NCBI GenBank assembly: GCA_036897625.1
Contig: JAYMTA010000811.1
Span: 1-23,995, forward strand
From: Pelargonium cotyledonis
Lineage: Eukaryota; Streptophyta; Magnoliopsida; Geraniales; Geraniaceae
DNA: 23,995 bases
Reading direction: 5' to 3'
The translations under genes were made by a program, and so were the position numbers. Under the pieces are notes generated by a model. It saw nothing but the letters and a program-made list of their open reading frames with translations, had not been told where the DNA came from and did not search any database. Below, one piece after another: positions 9,851-19,132 of the stretch (within the stretch, counting starts at the first letter, position 1; the number at the start of each line of letters is the position of its first letter).

Positions 9851-10840
9851 ATTGGTTAGCTAAATTGTTAAAACGTCCGCGAATCGCGTTGAACGTTAGT
9901 TATATTGTTTCGGTTCTTTAATAGGCGTAGTTTGAAGCGATCCAACGGTCAAATTAGGCTCTACCCAAGAAAATTACTCATCATCGTCAGAACCACAAAT
10001 CCATTTGACAAGACCATGTTTGATTTCATGGGATCAGAAGCACAAAGCTGCCTTAACTCACAGGCAACTGATGAATATGAACATGAAGTACTCTAATAAG
10101 CTGCCTTATGATTTGCTAGCCGTTCTCCATATAACAACTATTTGGAAGTGTTTTTAATGTATTATGGGCAGATCTCTGTAATTAAAGTTAACAATTTAGA
10201 CCCAATCACGTTGGCACCCAAACCGGATATGCATTCATTGACCTGATCACTTTCTTTTTTGGTCGGGCAATATCCCAACCCAGTCTAGAATCCATAACCC
10301 TTTTGGGTCAGGTTCGACTTGGGAACAAGAATTGCTTGCTCTAGGTCTAATTTATGTGATCAAAACCCAAAAACTGAAAGATTTCGAGTGCCTGCAGGTT
10401 CAGGCAGCTCTAACAACTAAACATTGGAGTTAGTACGATAGAAAAGAAAAGGAAACAATCCATGAATATAGAAACAAATGAAAATGAAGAGATTTAGGGT
10501 TCATACAAATAAATAAAAGAGGACCGAGTTCATAAATTTAACTTCAGTTCGGCCCCAAAAGAATAATTTAAAGTAAAATGTGCATTCAAATATAGAACAA
10601 AATCTGAGAGATCAATCTCCAAGTTCATCAAACGTCCTATTTTCTTCAAATATATATCTCTGTACGAGACAAAATTATCAACCGAAAAACAATTTTTCCT
10701 ACAACTACAACACCTGTTTCCCTTATTCCAGAGACCGGGAACTGCTGAAATCCTACGACAAATGAACCAAACTTACATTCGAATAACACAAGAATTAAGT
10801 GTATAAAACATGGATAGGTATGATCTAAATGAAGCGAAAC
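9851..10840. other. Spacer between the two convergent genes, with one MITE
   Basis: Apart from the TA-flanked element at 10185-10410, I see no gene. The part nearest 10840 should be the 3' UTR of the DnaJ gene on the - strand; A/T-rich runs that could be poly(A) signals are present on both strands, but none stands out. Confidence 0.5.
10185..10410. mobile_element. TA-flanked MITE of the GAGCTGACAATTT family, about 226 bp
   Basis: TA flanks both sides (10183-10184 and 10411-10412). The left end reads AAGTTAACAATTTAGACCC. The reverse complement of the right end reads GAGCTGCCTGAACCTG. The two ends match each other poorly, but each resembles one terminus of the copy at 17008. The interior contains GGGTCAGGTTCGAC and CCAACCCAG blocks. 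It is an old copy with uncertain ends. Confidence 0.4.
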
Positions 10841-13800
10841 TTATCTCATACTGTTTGCGGTTTTTGCCTTGCTCAGATCGGCGAGTTCTTCTATGAGCTT
10901 TTTCTCTTCGCTGCTCAGTCTTTTCGGGATTTCAACTTGCACGCGAACCAACTGGTCGCCTCTCGAGGTGCTCTTGTTCAGTCGAGGAACTCCTTTTTTC
11001 GCCATTACAAGAGTTGTGTTCGGCTGAGTTCCAGCCGGGATCTTCAAATCAACCATGCCATCGACAGTAGGGACCTTGATTGTTGTTCCCAAGATAGCAT
11101 CTATGTAGGACACTTTGCACGTGTACAAGATGTTGGTGTCATCTCGTTTGAGAACTGGGTCGGACATGACTTCGACAACAACAAATAGGTCACCAGGAGC
11201 CCCGCCTTTCTTCCCAGCATTACCTTCATTTCTGACTCTTAAACGGCTGCCGGAGTCCACCCCAGGTGGAACTTTCAGGCTGATACGCTTTGTCTTCTTA
11301 ACCCGACCATCCCCGGAACAAGTGTTGCACGGGGTGGTCAATTCCCCGGTCCCGCCACACTTGGAGCATGTCATCACCTGCTGAAAGACTCCCAATGGGG
11401 TTCTCGTGGACGAGACAACCTGACCTTGTCCACGACAATCGTTACATGTGGTTGATTGAGTCCCGGGTTTGGCGCCTGAACCGGCACAAGTCCCGCAGCT
11501 CTCCAAGCGAGTCACTTCTATCTCTTTCTCGACCCCAAAAACTGCTTCCTTAAAGTTTAAGAGGAGACTATAATATTCATCTTGACCGTTAACTGCAGAA
11601 TTCCGGGAACGGCCCATACCACCCATGCCTCCCATACCCCCCATATTCTCAAATAATGACTCGAATAGATCAAAGGGATTGCTATAATCCTGGAAGAGTC
11701 GAGTAAAAAATAATACAATTACAAGCAGTGTAATGCTGTTTTTATAAAAACGGAAAAAAAATCAGAAAGTAATATTCAGTTTCATCATATCATTAAACAA
11801 CACTTACCCCCATGCCCATACCAGAACCTTTGAGCCCAGCTTCTCCATACTTATCGTATAATGATCGTTTCTCATCATCTGACAAGACCTGTAAAATGAA
11901 TTATTTCCTTCGAGATCAATAACTTCCCCTCATTACCAACAAAACCACTAAAGCTCAATCATAAAACTACAGTTTTACCTCATAAGCATTGCTGATATCC
12001 TTGAATTTCTGTTCTGCACCAGGTTCTCTGCAGCACGGCAAAATATAAAACATAGGTCAAACAGATCTAGATGAAATGAAAATGAAGTAACTGGGACCTA
12101 GAAACTACTCAAACTACTCAAAGAAGATCAAGTAATTAGGGCAAAATCATACAGAAATGGCTAACCAACTTACTTGTTCACGTCCGGGTGATAACTTCTA
12201 GCAAGCTTCCGATAAGCTGAAAGTGAAAGAAGTACGAGCGATTAATGCAACTGGAAGGAAGGATATGTATACTATTCCAAAAGTAAGAAAATTAAAAAGA
12301 AGAGACTACAAAACTAATCATAATACACGTTCTTTTGTTCTGCTCATCATTAATCACGTTGGTCTTTTTTTTTTCAAGTTCTGACAAAAGTATTCCTTGA
12401 CATATGTTGTATTTCTTTATTATTGTTGTAGCCACAACACAAAGATTAATGCTAAATTTTAACCAATTAGCATATGTTTCAGCTGTATAACCATATGCAT
12501 TACGATGCAGAGATCTTCAGTTTGAAACCCGTACTTGCATCAGCGTATCTTAAAAATTATATCATAAACACGCATACTTTGAACTACGTAAAACAATAAA
12601 ACCATACGAGCTCCTTCCTTGTTCCTTTTTCTAATTTTCATGGATCTTTAATGTACTGATCCAATAAGTTGAATTTAAGTTTCTAAAAAACATTGAAGTG
12701 GTTTAAACTTATATTGCACTTTGCACAGGGTTTATCTCAAATCCAGGGTAATTATATAAAACAATTACAAAAACAATCTGGCAGATAGAAAAGAAAAGTG
12801 TACACCAAAGGATATATAATCAACAAAATAAATAGAACATTCCACAAAGGAAAAATAGTACATATACCGCTTTTGATTTCAGATTTAGAGGCATTTTTTG
12901 ATACCCCGAGCACAGAATAGAAGTCCTGCAAGTGAGAATGTGTTATACACCCATCCAAGTATACATAACAATCAACCCAATTCTGAACCAAAAGATAAAC
13001 TTAGGTTAAAACTCACACTATCAGCTCTGACTATGAACCGCGATCCCCTACGACGATGTGAGGTTTGAGATGCCCCCACACAATATAGCAGATGCAACGA
13101 ATCCCGAGAGATAAAACTAGAACAAGGTGTTCCAGAGTCCCGTGAGAATAAACTTGAATTTGGTACAGCCAAATATTTCATCTTGCTTGTGACACTGGAC
13201 AAAACAAAAGTACATTTTACTAATTCATCATATATTATTTATTCAAGAAAAAAACTCGTCATATATTAAATCAGAAAATGTTTAAAGCACGCAATACTTA
13301 AATGTTGAACTAAAGTATCCAAAGTCATTAAACTTGACAACACGGGATCTGGTCAAATTTCTTTCCAGTGTCTGATATAAAAACCCAACAAAACTCTTTC
13401 AACCACTACAATCACAAGTCACAACAAATCAAGGCTCTTGAAGATAGAATTCAGCTCATAGTCTCAATAAAAAATCCACTTTCCAATCTATCAATCTAAA
13501 TCCAAATAATCTACTGGTTGCAAGTTGCAAACACACTAAGTGAAATAAAGTACATAAATATATGCAATATGAACAACAGTGCTCAGAAGAATGTTATCCA
13601 ATATTTTTACTTTGATGATAGACCACAAAAACCCCTCTCTACAACTAATCTGTCAAGGCATCGAGCAATACATAGGCTGAAGATGAAAACGGAAGCCTAT
13701 AGAGATGATATTACATATGGGAAAAATTTCCCACACAATAAGGGAACCAACAGCAACAGATTTCACCCTTAAAAAAACTAACTAAAACAGTGAGGTTAGA

Positions 13801-14283
13801 ATGATAAAATAATAAAAATTTGCTCTCTCGCTCTCTCTCTCTCTCACAAACACGCGCGCGCGCACGCACACACGCACACCCACATCACACACGCTAAAAG
13901 CTAAATTGTTCTCCAATTGTGGTACTTAAGACATTACATGATCACTATTGAAAGCATTCCCGAAGAATATGTTGTATTGCTGCCTCTATAAATTAAATAG
14001 CCACATGCGAATGAAGTAGAAGCCTTTAGCCATGCCAGATAATTCAATACTTAGTACTTATGCACACAAATAACAACAACAAAAAACAGCAACATGCCAA
14101 GAAACATTAGTCTCACAGTCATCATCCTCTGCAAAATAGCAGTTCCCTTAAAGTAGTGTATAAGACAGGTGCTCACCAGCATTGTGGTGTAGGTTTCTTG
14201 TTTGTGTCGTGTGATCTTAGCATACATTGAGGGCGTATTCCCCATTGAGCCACCCATGTACTTCCACACGGTATTATGGCCAT
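10841..14283 (-). CDS. Chloroplast type-A DnaJ (Hsp40) chaperone, DJA6/DJA7 type
   Basis: This is a J-domain co-chaperone that stimulates chloroplast Hsp70. In Arabidopsis DJA5/DJA6 are also linked to chloroplast iron-sulfur cluster assembly. Seven coding exons (complement): 14283-14177, 13194-13017, 12925-12868, 12216-12174, 12027-11979, 11888-11808 and 11689-10841; all phases agree and give 454 residues, close to the roughly 440-450 of the Arabidopsis proteins. The first exon starts [19 protein letters not shown], the conserved N-terminus of this subfamily, and lies 982 bp from exon 2. Residues 1 to about 92 are the transit peptide (ending RFIVRA). The J domain is about 96-160 with HPD at 124-126, followed by a Gly/Met-rich linker (188-198). 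Four zinc-binding CxxCxGxG motifs start at C237, C254, C280 and C293. The C-terminal substrate-binding region ends at 454. All key residues are intact. The ATG at 13181 is an internal methionine, not the start. Confidence 0.95.
12217..12867 (-). other. DnaJ intron 3, 651 bp
   Basis: This intron interrupts an alanine codon of the J domain, with donor GTATAT and acceptor TTTCAG on the - strand. The interior is AT-rich, and I see no element or RNA gene in it. Confidence 0.7.
13195..14176 (-). other. DnaJ intron 1, 982 bp
   Basis: The donor is GTGAGC after codon 35 plus two bases, and the acceptor is TTGTCCAG. The intron splits the transit-peptide region, so the conserved N-terminal 35 residues sit in an isolated exon. 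It holds a compound microsatellite at 13823-13885. Short open frames on both strands are not credible genes. Confidence 0.8.
13823..13885. repeat. Compound microsatellite (CT)n-(CG)n-(CA)n
   Basis: A CTCTCTC run passes into alternating CGCGCGCGC and CACACA tracts. The alternating purine-pyrimidine part (about 13852-13878) could adopt Z-DNA. It lies within DnaJ intron 1. Confidence 0.85.
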
Positions 14284-14339
14284 TCAATATACTTTTAGTG
14301 CACAAGCTAACTACTAATTCCGCTTAGACCTCCTGCAAG

Positions 14340-15610
14340 CTGAAAACATACAATTCAGTTATGGTAATACAGAAAGAGTAAGGTAAAAAGAAACATACAT
14401 ATAAATTGAAATCCGCAATAATTCAAAACAAACTGTAGCTACCATCTAGCTCAAAGGTTGCATAATACATCGCTTTAATTTTTTTTTTTTTTTTTCATAC
14501 TCTGATTAAGATTGACAGAGTTCGGCAAAAGGCCAGCAATAAATTAGCATTGATGGTTAGCCAGTCAGAATAGAACAAATCAAGGTCTTTGATGTCTAAC
14601 TATGCAAAAGTAGAATTGAAAGCCAAAGTTTAGTGATTACAATATTGAAATCCAGAGCAAAAGCTAAGTTAGTATAAGCTACTTTGAGGTATATCGATCT
14701 ATTTTATAGCTTTAACAAAACCCAGCCACGATGCATTCATATCTTCAGAACCTTGGGCAGAAACATGCTACTACAAGCATGACTACTTTTGCCTGTTCAC
14801 AGGTTGACCACTAATACAAAGTGGGAGGACGCAAATTTTATGCAGTTTAATACAGAACCAACTCAGCTTAAAGTGTATATCAAACTGAGCAATTTGAGAC
14901 CCCAACAAAAAAAAGTCCAACCCAAGAGACAAAGAAAACTATTATCAACAATCTAATTAGTCCTCTTGTAGCACTTCCATTGACCGAAAGATAAAGTTAT
15001 TTCCCTTAGCTCATTGGTTACAAAAAGGTGTACCATTCTAAATTCTGAAACCATCCCACTTTTTCATTTCGCTACCATTCTACTTATCAATTATCAAAAA
15101 ACATATTGACAAACTTAGTTATTGAAAAGAAAAAAAAGGCAGATTATCAACAATCTAGTTAGCCATTTTTGGCATTTCCAATGAGTCAATGACCAATAGC
15201 TAAACTTATCACCATAGCTCATTGGTTACAAAAGCTACACCATTCTAAATCCTGAAACCATTCCATTTTCCCATTTCACTCCCATTACACATCCATTATC
15301 CAAAGAAAAGAAAAAACATTCTAGAGAAGATCGATTCTCAAATTGTGTCTAGCTTCTGAGCTACCATGGTTAGTCCCCAAACAAAAACAGTAACAAAAAC
15401 CATTCCTCCAATTGCATATTTACACATAAATGTTAAGCAACACATATATACACATGCATACGAGTCTCCACAGCAAAACACATAAAAAGAATACATAAAA
15501 ATAGAGCAACAGAGCCAAATTTAGGGCATTCTCGACTCAAACAGAAGTGAGAAATGAACAAATTGCGAAGTAAGCAGTGAAACTCAAAAATGCGAGAGAA
15601 GCGGATAGAC
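14340..15610 (-). other. Probable 5'-UTR intron of the DnaJ gene
   Basis: On the - strand a GTTTTCAG acceptor (with a second possible TTGCAG seven bases on) lies about 55 bp before the start codon. A possible donor, ACAG followed by GTCTAT, lies at 15610. The donor is weak, so the ends are inferred. The intron holds a poly-T run (about 14480-14495) and two repeat sets: a diverged tandem pair at 14941-15110 and 15143-15310, and the source copy of a dispersed 398-bp duplication (15249-15646). Confidence 0.45.
14941..15310. repeat. Diverged tandem pair inside the DnaJ leader intron (offset about 202 bp)
   Basis: ATTATCAACAATCTA occurs at 14941 and 15143. The blocks TAGCTCATTGGTTACAAAA, ACCATTCTAAAT and CTGAAACCAT follow each in the same order. 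Unit identity looks moderate, so the duplication is old. The right part of the second unit is copied again at 18179. Confidence 0.75.
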
Positions 15611-15646
15611 CTGTATAGTTTTCGTCGTCGTCGTCGTTTTCTTCTC
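15249..15646. repeat. Dispersed direct duplication, copy 1 (DnaJ leader intron and 5'-UTR edge)
   Basis: Starting at TCCTGAAACCATTCC and ending at GTTTTCTTCTC, this block matches 18179-18576 in the same orientation with small indels. Shared markers include CTAGAGAAG, GCTACCATGGTTAGTCCC, CAACAGAGCCAAATTTAGGG and GAAGCGGATAGACCTGTATA. It spans the start of the probable DnaJ leader intron and the end of the leader exon, so it is likely the parent copy. Confidence 0.9.
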
Positions 15647-15830
15647 TCAATCGCGACTTGGGTCTCCGAGAAGAAGAAGAAGAAGAAGAGGTTGGTTGTG
15701 GTTGGGTTTGGGTTTTAGGCAGGTGGAGAGGAAGATGAGGCTATGGGTTCTAGAAGGTTGTACACGTTGGAGAAGAAGGGTTTGTTGAATTGGTGGCTGA
15801 GAAAGAGAGCTCAGATACGCTGTTCTCTCA
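15611..15830 (-). promoter_or_regulatory. Probable 5'-UTR exon and upstream edge of the DnaJ gene
   Basis: Read on the - strand, this is a CT/AC-rich leader with a (CTT)n tract (15668-15690 as GAA on +) and a GAC/GTC run (15624-15637), typical of plant 5' UTRs. The next gene on the same strand ends upstream at 16280, so the promoter should lie between about 15830 and 16250. No TATA box is convincing. The assignment rests on position and composition only. Confidence 0.4.
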
Positions 15831-16279
15831 GCCCTACCTTACCTCATGCGCATCACACCTGATTGTCACACGTCAAATGCTTTTCAACAAAACAAATGCT
15901 GGTCTTATTGTTATTATGTTACCGTCAAGATTTTAATTAATTATATGGTAGTTAATTGCTCTCATCAATATTGGAGATCTACAAATTATGTCATGTGTGA
16001 ACAAAACTCACATAAAACTCGATAAATTTTAAAACGTAGATTCGAGTTCGAATTGTTAGCTACGATGCAAGATATTTGTTGCAAAAATCTCACAAAATAA
16101 GAGATAATGTTTCAATGAATAATGGCATAAAAGTTCATGATATGGCAACTTCAAACTTTTAATCTCATCAAACTGTCTCACTCACAAGGTCGTGTAAGCA
16201 TAATTGCCACATTTTCTTCCATTCCTGCTATAAGTTTTGTATTCAACAACAAGAAAAAACATGCACAAACACAATTTCT
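15831..16279. other. Spacer between the DnaJ leader and the LSM gene
   Basis: AT-rich sequence with no gene. It should hold the DnaJ promoter and the 3' UTR of the LSM-domain gene (both - strand). I see no defined element. Confidence 0.4.
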
Positions 16280-16618
16280 CTAAACCGATAGCAGAGACAG
16301 CTGCTCATCAATGGAGCAATCGACATGACAAGAAGTTCGGCACGAGGAAGGGATGAGAATCAGACCCAGGCACCTCTGTTCTTTCGGAGAATCAGCTGTT
16401 CGCCGAGAGCCACGATACTCCACCGTGTCTTGGAGAATGATGTTTCCTTGCTTGTCGATGCAATGGAAGGTGCCTAAGAAAAACCGTCCATCTTTGATTC
16501 CCACAAGCATTTGGCGATGTAGCAGCTTCCTCACCTTACTCACCAGATCGGAGGTGTTAGGGTTGGAGGTATCTGAGCTTCTCGCCTCTGTCGAAGATTG
16601 CTCAGCATTGTTGTCCAT
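16280..16618 (-). CDS. LSM-domain protein, NAA38-like (NatC auxiliary subunit)
   Basis: This encodes a complete 112-residue protein without introns in its coding region. Residues 1-24 are a polar, Ser/Thr/Asn-rich tail. The LSM fold covers about 25-103: the Sm1 part is VRKLLHRQMLVGIKDGRFF then LGTFHCIDKQGNIIL, with the D-x-x-x-N-I-I-L pattern, and the Sm2 part is CLGLILIPSSC. The GRxFLGTFxCxDxxxNIIL pattern plus the LGLxxIP ending fits NAA38/LSMD1, the small subunit of the NatC N-terminal acetyltransferase, better than spliceosomal Sm or LSM1-8 proteins. NatC acetylates methionine starts followed by hydrophobic residues, in the cytosol at ribosomes. Assignment is by pattern; another LSM-like family is possible. 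The start at 16618 is the only good ATG before the domain. A 5'-UTR intron may lie upstream. Confidence 0.8.
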   Translation of the reverse strand: MDNNAEQSSTEARSSDTSNPNTSDLVSKVRKLLHRQMLVGIKDGRFFLGTFHCIDKQGNIILQDTVEYRGSRRTADSPKEQRCLGLILIPSSCRTSCHVDCSIDEQLSLLSV

Positions 16619-17007
16619 ACCCGGTGTTGTGACTCGACTCGACCACTAGTGATTCAAAAGAAAATAAGTTAATGCATAACGTTTTTTTTATAAGCAAGCG
16701 TAACAACTGATGCTCGAACCGTTAATGCATAAAGTTAATAACAATTTTTTGTTGTTCAATGCCAATGTCAAGGCAAAATGCTTTTAATGAGGACTAAGAG
16801 CCTTACACGTGAGAGGAGTAATAGAGAACTTGGGGTGATTCACTGATTCCAGTGGAAATTGCATATCGAGTTTTGCTAGTTCTCTATACTCTCACAATTT
16901 ACAGCAACATCCAGGCAATTACTTGAAAAATGTTGGGGTCGATACTTGTATCCTTTAGCTAAACTCTTTGGAATTCTCCGCTTATTTTCACCTCCTCCGC
17001 TAAATTA

Positions 17008-17167
17008 GAGCTGACAATTTGGACTCGAACCCGTTTGACCCCGGTATCCAACCCACATTTTTGCAGGTTTTGGTTGCATATAACAGATTCGGTTGATTTT
17101 TGAGTCGGGTTAGACCTTTTCAACCTGAACCCGAAAAAAACCGAACTGAAAACCAAATTGTCAGCTC
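17008..17167. mobile_element. TA-flanked MITE with near-perfect ends, 160 bp (best copy of the family)
   Basis: The left end GAGCTGACAATTTGG and right end CCAAATTGTCAGCTC are perfect 15-bp inverted repeats. TA flanks both (17006-17007 and 17168-17169). The interior contains GACTCGAACCCG and CTGAACCCGAAAA, the AACCC blocks shared with other copies. No coding capacity. This copy defines the ends used to recognise those at 3153, 5185, 8666 and 10185. A TA duplication suggests Tc1/mariner-type mobilisation, but the termini are not the CTCCCTC of Stowaway. Confidence 0.85.
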
Positions 17168-17169
17168 TA

Positions 17170-18178
17170 CATCCCATCACAAGATGCTGATTTTTTTTAT
17201 TTATTTAAACCATATTTCAAAGCATCATAATCTAAAAGTAAAGTTTCCCAAGCTGCAAGGCAAGAAAAATAATTCATACTTCACTATTTTGCTTAGGATT
17301 CGATGTATACGTGAAAACTGTGATCAAACACCAAATATATATGTGCTAGATGATAATATTTCGAAGGTGCTTTGACTAATCAAAATACCGAGTAAGACAC
17401 GTAATGAACCAAGAAAAGATAAGACTAAGCAAATTACTAAAACCAATATTTGATGAACAGTTATAAAACCTTTAGAGCATTGCAAAAAAAAAAAACTCCA
17501 ACCACTCAACAAAATCCTCAAATGGTTTCCACTCTCGAAATTCATCTACTCCGATCCAACATATTCCTAGGTCAGCCGAAAAACCACTCAAAATACCAGA
17601 CAACAGACATTAGACAAAGCTTCCCATTCCCCAACCCCATTTTTCTAACATCTAACTTTATATCTTCAGTTGGGCTCAACAAACATGTTGTCCCCTTACC
17701 CTATGCGGTTTCATGCGCAACCGACCTACACAATCCCACATCACCGAATTACAAAAACTAACGCCACTTGATATACTAGTTGGGTCGTACCACCAAGGAG
17801 CTTAATCTTTTGGGTTGGACAATTTAATTAGCAAAATCATTGGCGTCATTCTCATTCTTTCACCACCTTCCCTTGTAGAAACGAGCACATCAATTCTAAC
17901 CCTAATGAAAAGTCACCTAATTAATGTTCATATCTTTCTCTTATCCTACCCAAATCAATAACTTTCTATGAATACTAAGAAAATAAATTGCACCAAATTG
18001 CACCAAATTTGGAAGAAGAAGAAAAAAGTGGAAGCTTCTTGACATTAACCAACCATTGTACCAAGGATCAACTCAACAAAAGTCTCAAATTGATAGTTGA
18101 AGACCTCATTTTAACTTTACACTCTATTACGCCTTGTCACACGTAAGCTTGTTAAGCTTCACACATGATTTGTGCACA
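17170..18178. other. Non-coding spacer or leader intron upstream of the LSM gene
   Basis: AT-rich sequence with no supportable gene. A 103-codon frame at 17450-17761 and a 91-codon frame at 17100-17375 have low-complexity or repeat-derived products. If the LSM gene has a leader exon near 18821-18940, this stretch is its intron. Confidence 0.45.
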
Positions 18179-18576
18179 ATCCTGAAACCATTCCATTTTC
18201 CCATTTCACTCCCATTACACATCCATTATCCAAAGAAAAAAAAAACATTCTAGAGAAGCTCGATTCTCAAATTGTCTCTAACTTCTGAGCTACCATGGTT
18301 AGTCCCTAAACAAAAACAGTAACAAAAACCATTCCTCCAATTGCATATTTATACATAAATGTTAAGCAATACATGCATACATATCCATACAAATCTCCAC
18401 AGCAAAACACATAAAAGTAGAGCAACAGAGCCAAATTTAGGGCATTCTCGACTCAAACAGTAGTGAGAATTGAGCAAAACTGCTAAACCTTGAAGAGAAC
18501 AAGGAAGCAGTGAAACTCAAAATTGCGAAAGAAGCGGATAGACCTGTATAGTTTTCGTCGTCCTTGTTTTCTTCTC
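18179..18576. repeat. Dispersed direct duplication, copy 2 (of the DnaJ leader region)
   Basis: This block matches 15249-15646 from TCCTGAAACCATTCC to GTTTTCTTCTC. Compared with copy 1 it lacks part of the AAGAATACATAAAAATAG stretch, carries an extra CTGCTAAACCTTGAAGAG-like insertion, and has CGTCGTCCTTG in place of the GTC run. No DnaJ coding sequence follows it, so it is probably the derived, non-genic copy. No target duplication or terminal repeat marks it as a transposon. Confidence 0.9.
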
Positions 18577-18820
18577 ATTTATAAACAAAAAATCTAATCC
18601 AAACGCTCCCTAAATGTATCCCAATCCAAGATCAATAAATTAATAATAATAAAAAAAATATAAGCTACTAGGGTTTGGTTTCACCTTAGTTTATACATGT
18701 TTGTGCAGTTTCCGACAAAATCATCGAACATTTTTCAATACTACAACAGTATATAAACCGAAAATACTTCAATTAAATCTACAGTTTCCATATAAAGAAA
18801 GTTTTCAAATGAGAACGAAC

Positions 18821-18975
18821 CTGTTCTTGTTTGGCTTCTTCTTCAATCCAAATCGCCGAGCATGAAATCGAGACCAGTTTTGCTCTTCAAATTGGTCACT
18901 TCATGAATACGAGAATAGACGAAGAAATGGGGCCGAAGGCTTTTACATTTTGTGGCCCATAATGGTCTATATAGT
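18821..18975 (-). promoter_or_regulatory. Possible core promoter and leader exon on the - strand
   Basis: On the - strand a TATA-like CTATATAGA (18974-18966) is followed by TGGGCC (18959-18954) and then by a leader-like GAAGAAGAAGCC stretch ending AACAG before GTTCGT (possible donor at 18820). An acceptor TCACTAG lies just before the LSM start codon near 16650. Together these could form a 5'-UTR exon and intron of the LSM gene. Both splice sites are weak, so this is a hypothesis. Confidence 0.25.
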
Positions 18976-19132
18976 CCATGGGCATTTTAGTCATTTCATG
19001 TAACTCAATCCACCGTATTTGCCCATATGTACATTTTGCTACCTAATTTATCACACAACATAAATTTTCTATAAAAATCTTCTTTTCACTCCTGTTACCA
19101 TTTACATTTTACAGTAACAAACAAGATTCTAA

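Noticed and set aside
10829..11553. Open frames on the + strand opposite the last DnaJ exon
   Set aside because: They are antisense shadows of a strongly conserved DnaJ exon with intact zinc-binding motifs.
14051..14305. 84-codon - strand frame at the DnaJ 5' end
   Set aside because: It is out of frame with the conserved [10 protein letters not shown] start and has no family resemblance. The true exon lies within it in another frame.
17450..17761. 103-codon + strand open frame
   Set aside because: The product has low complexity, there are no splice or domain signals, and it lies in spacer or leader-intron sequence.
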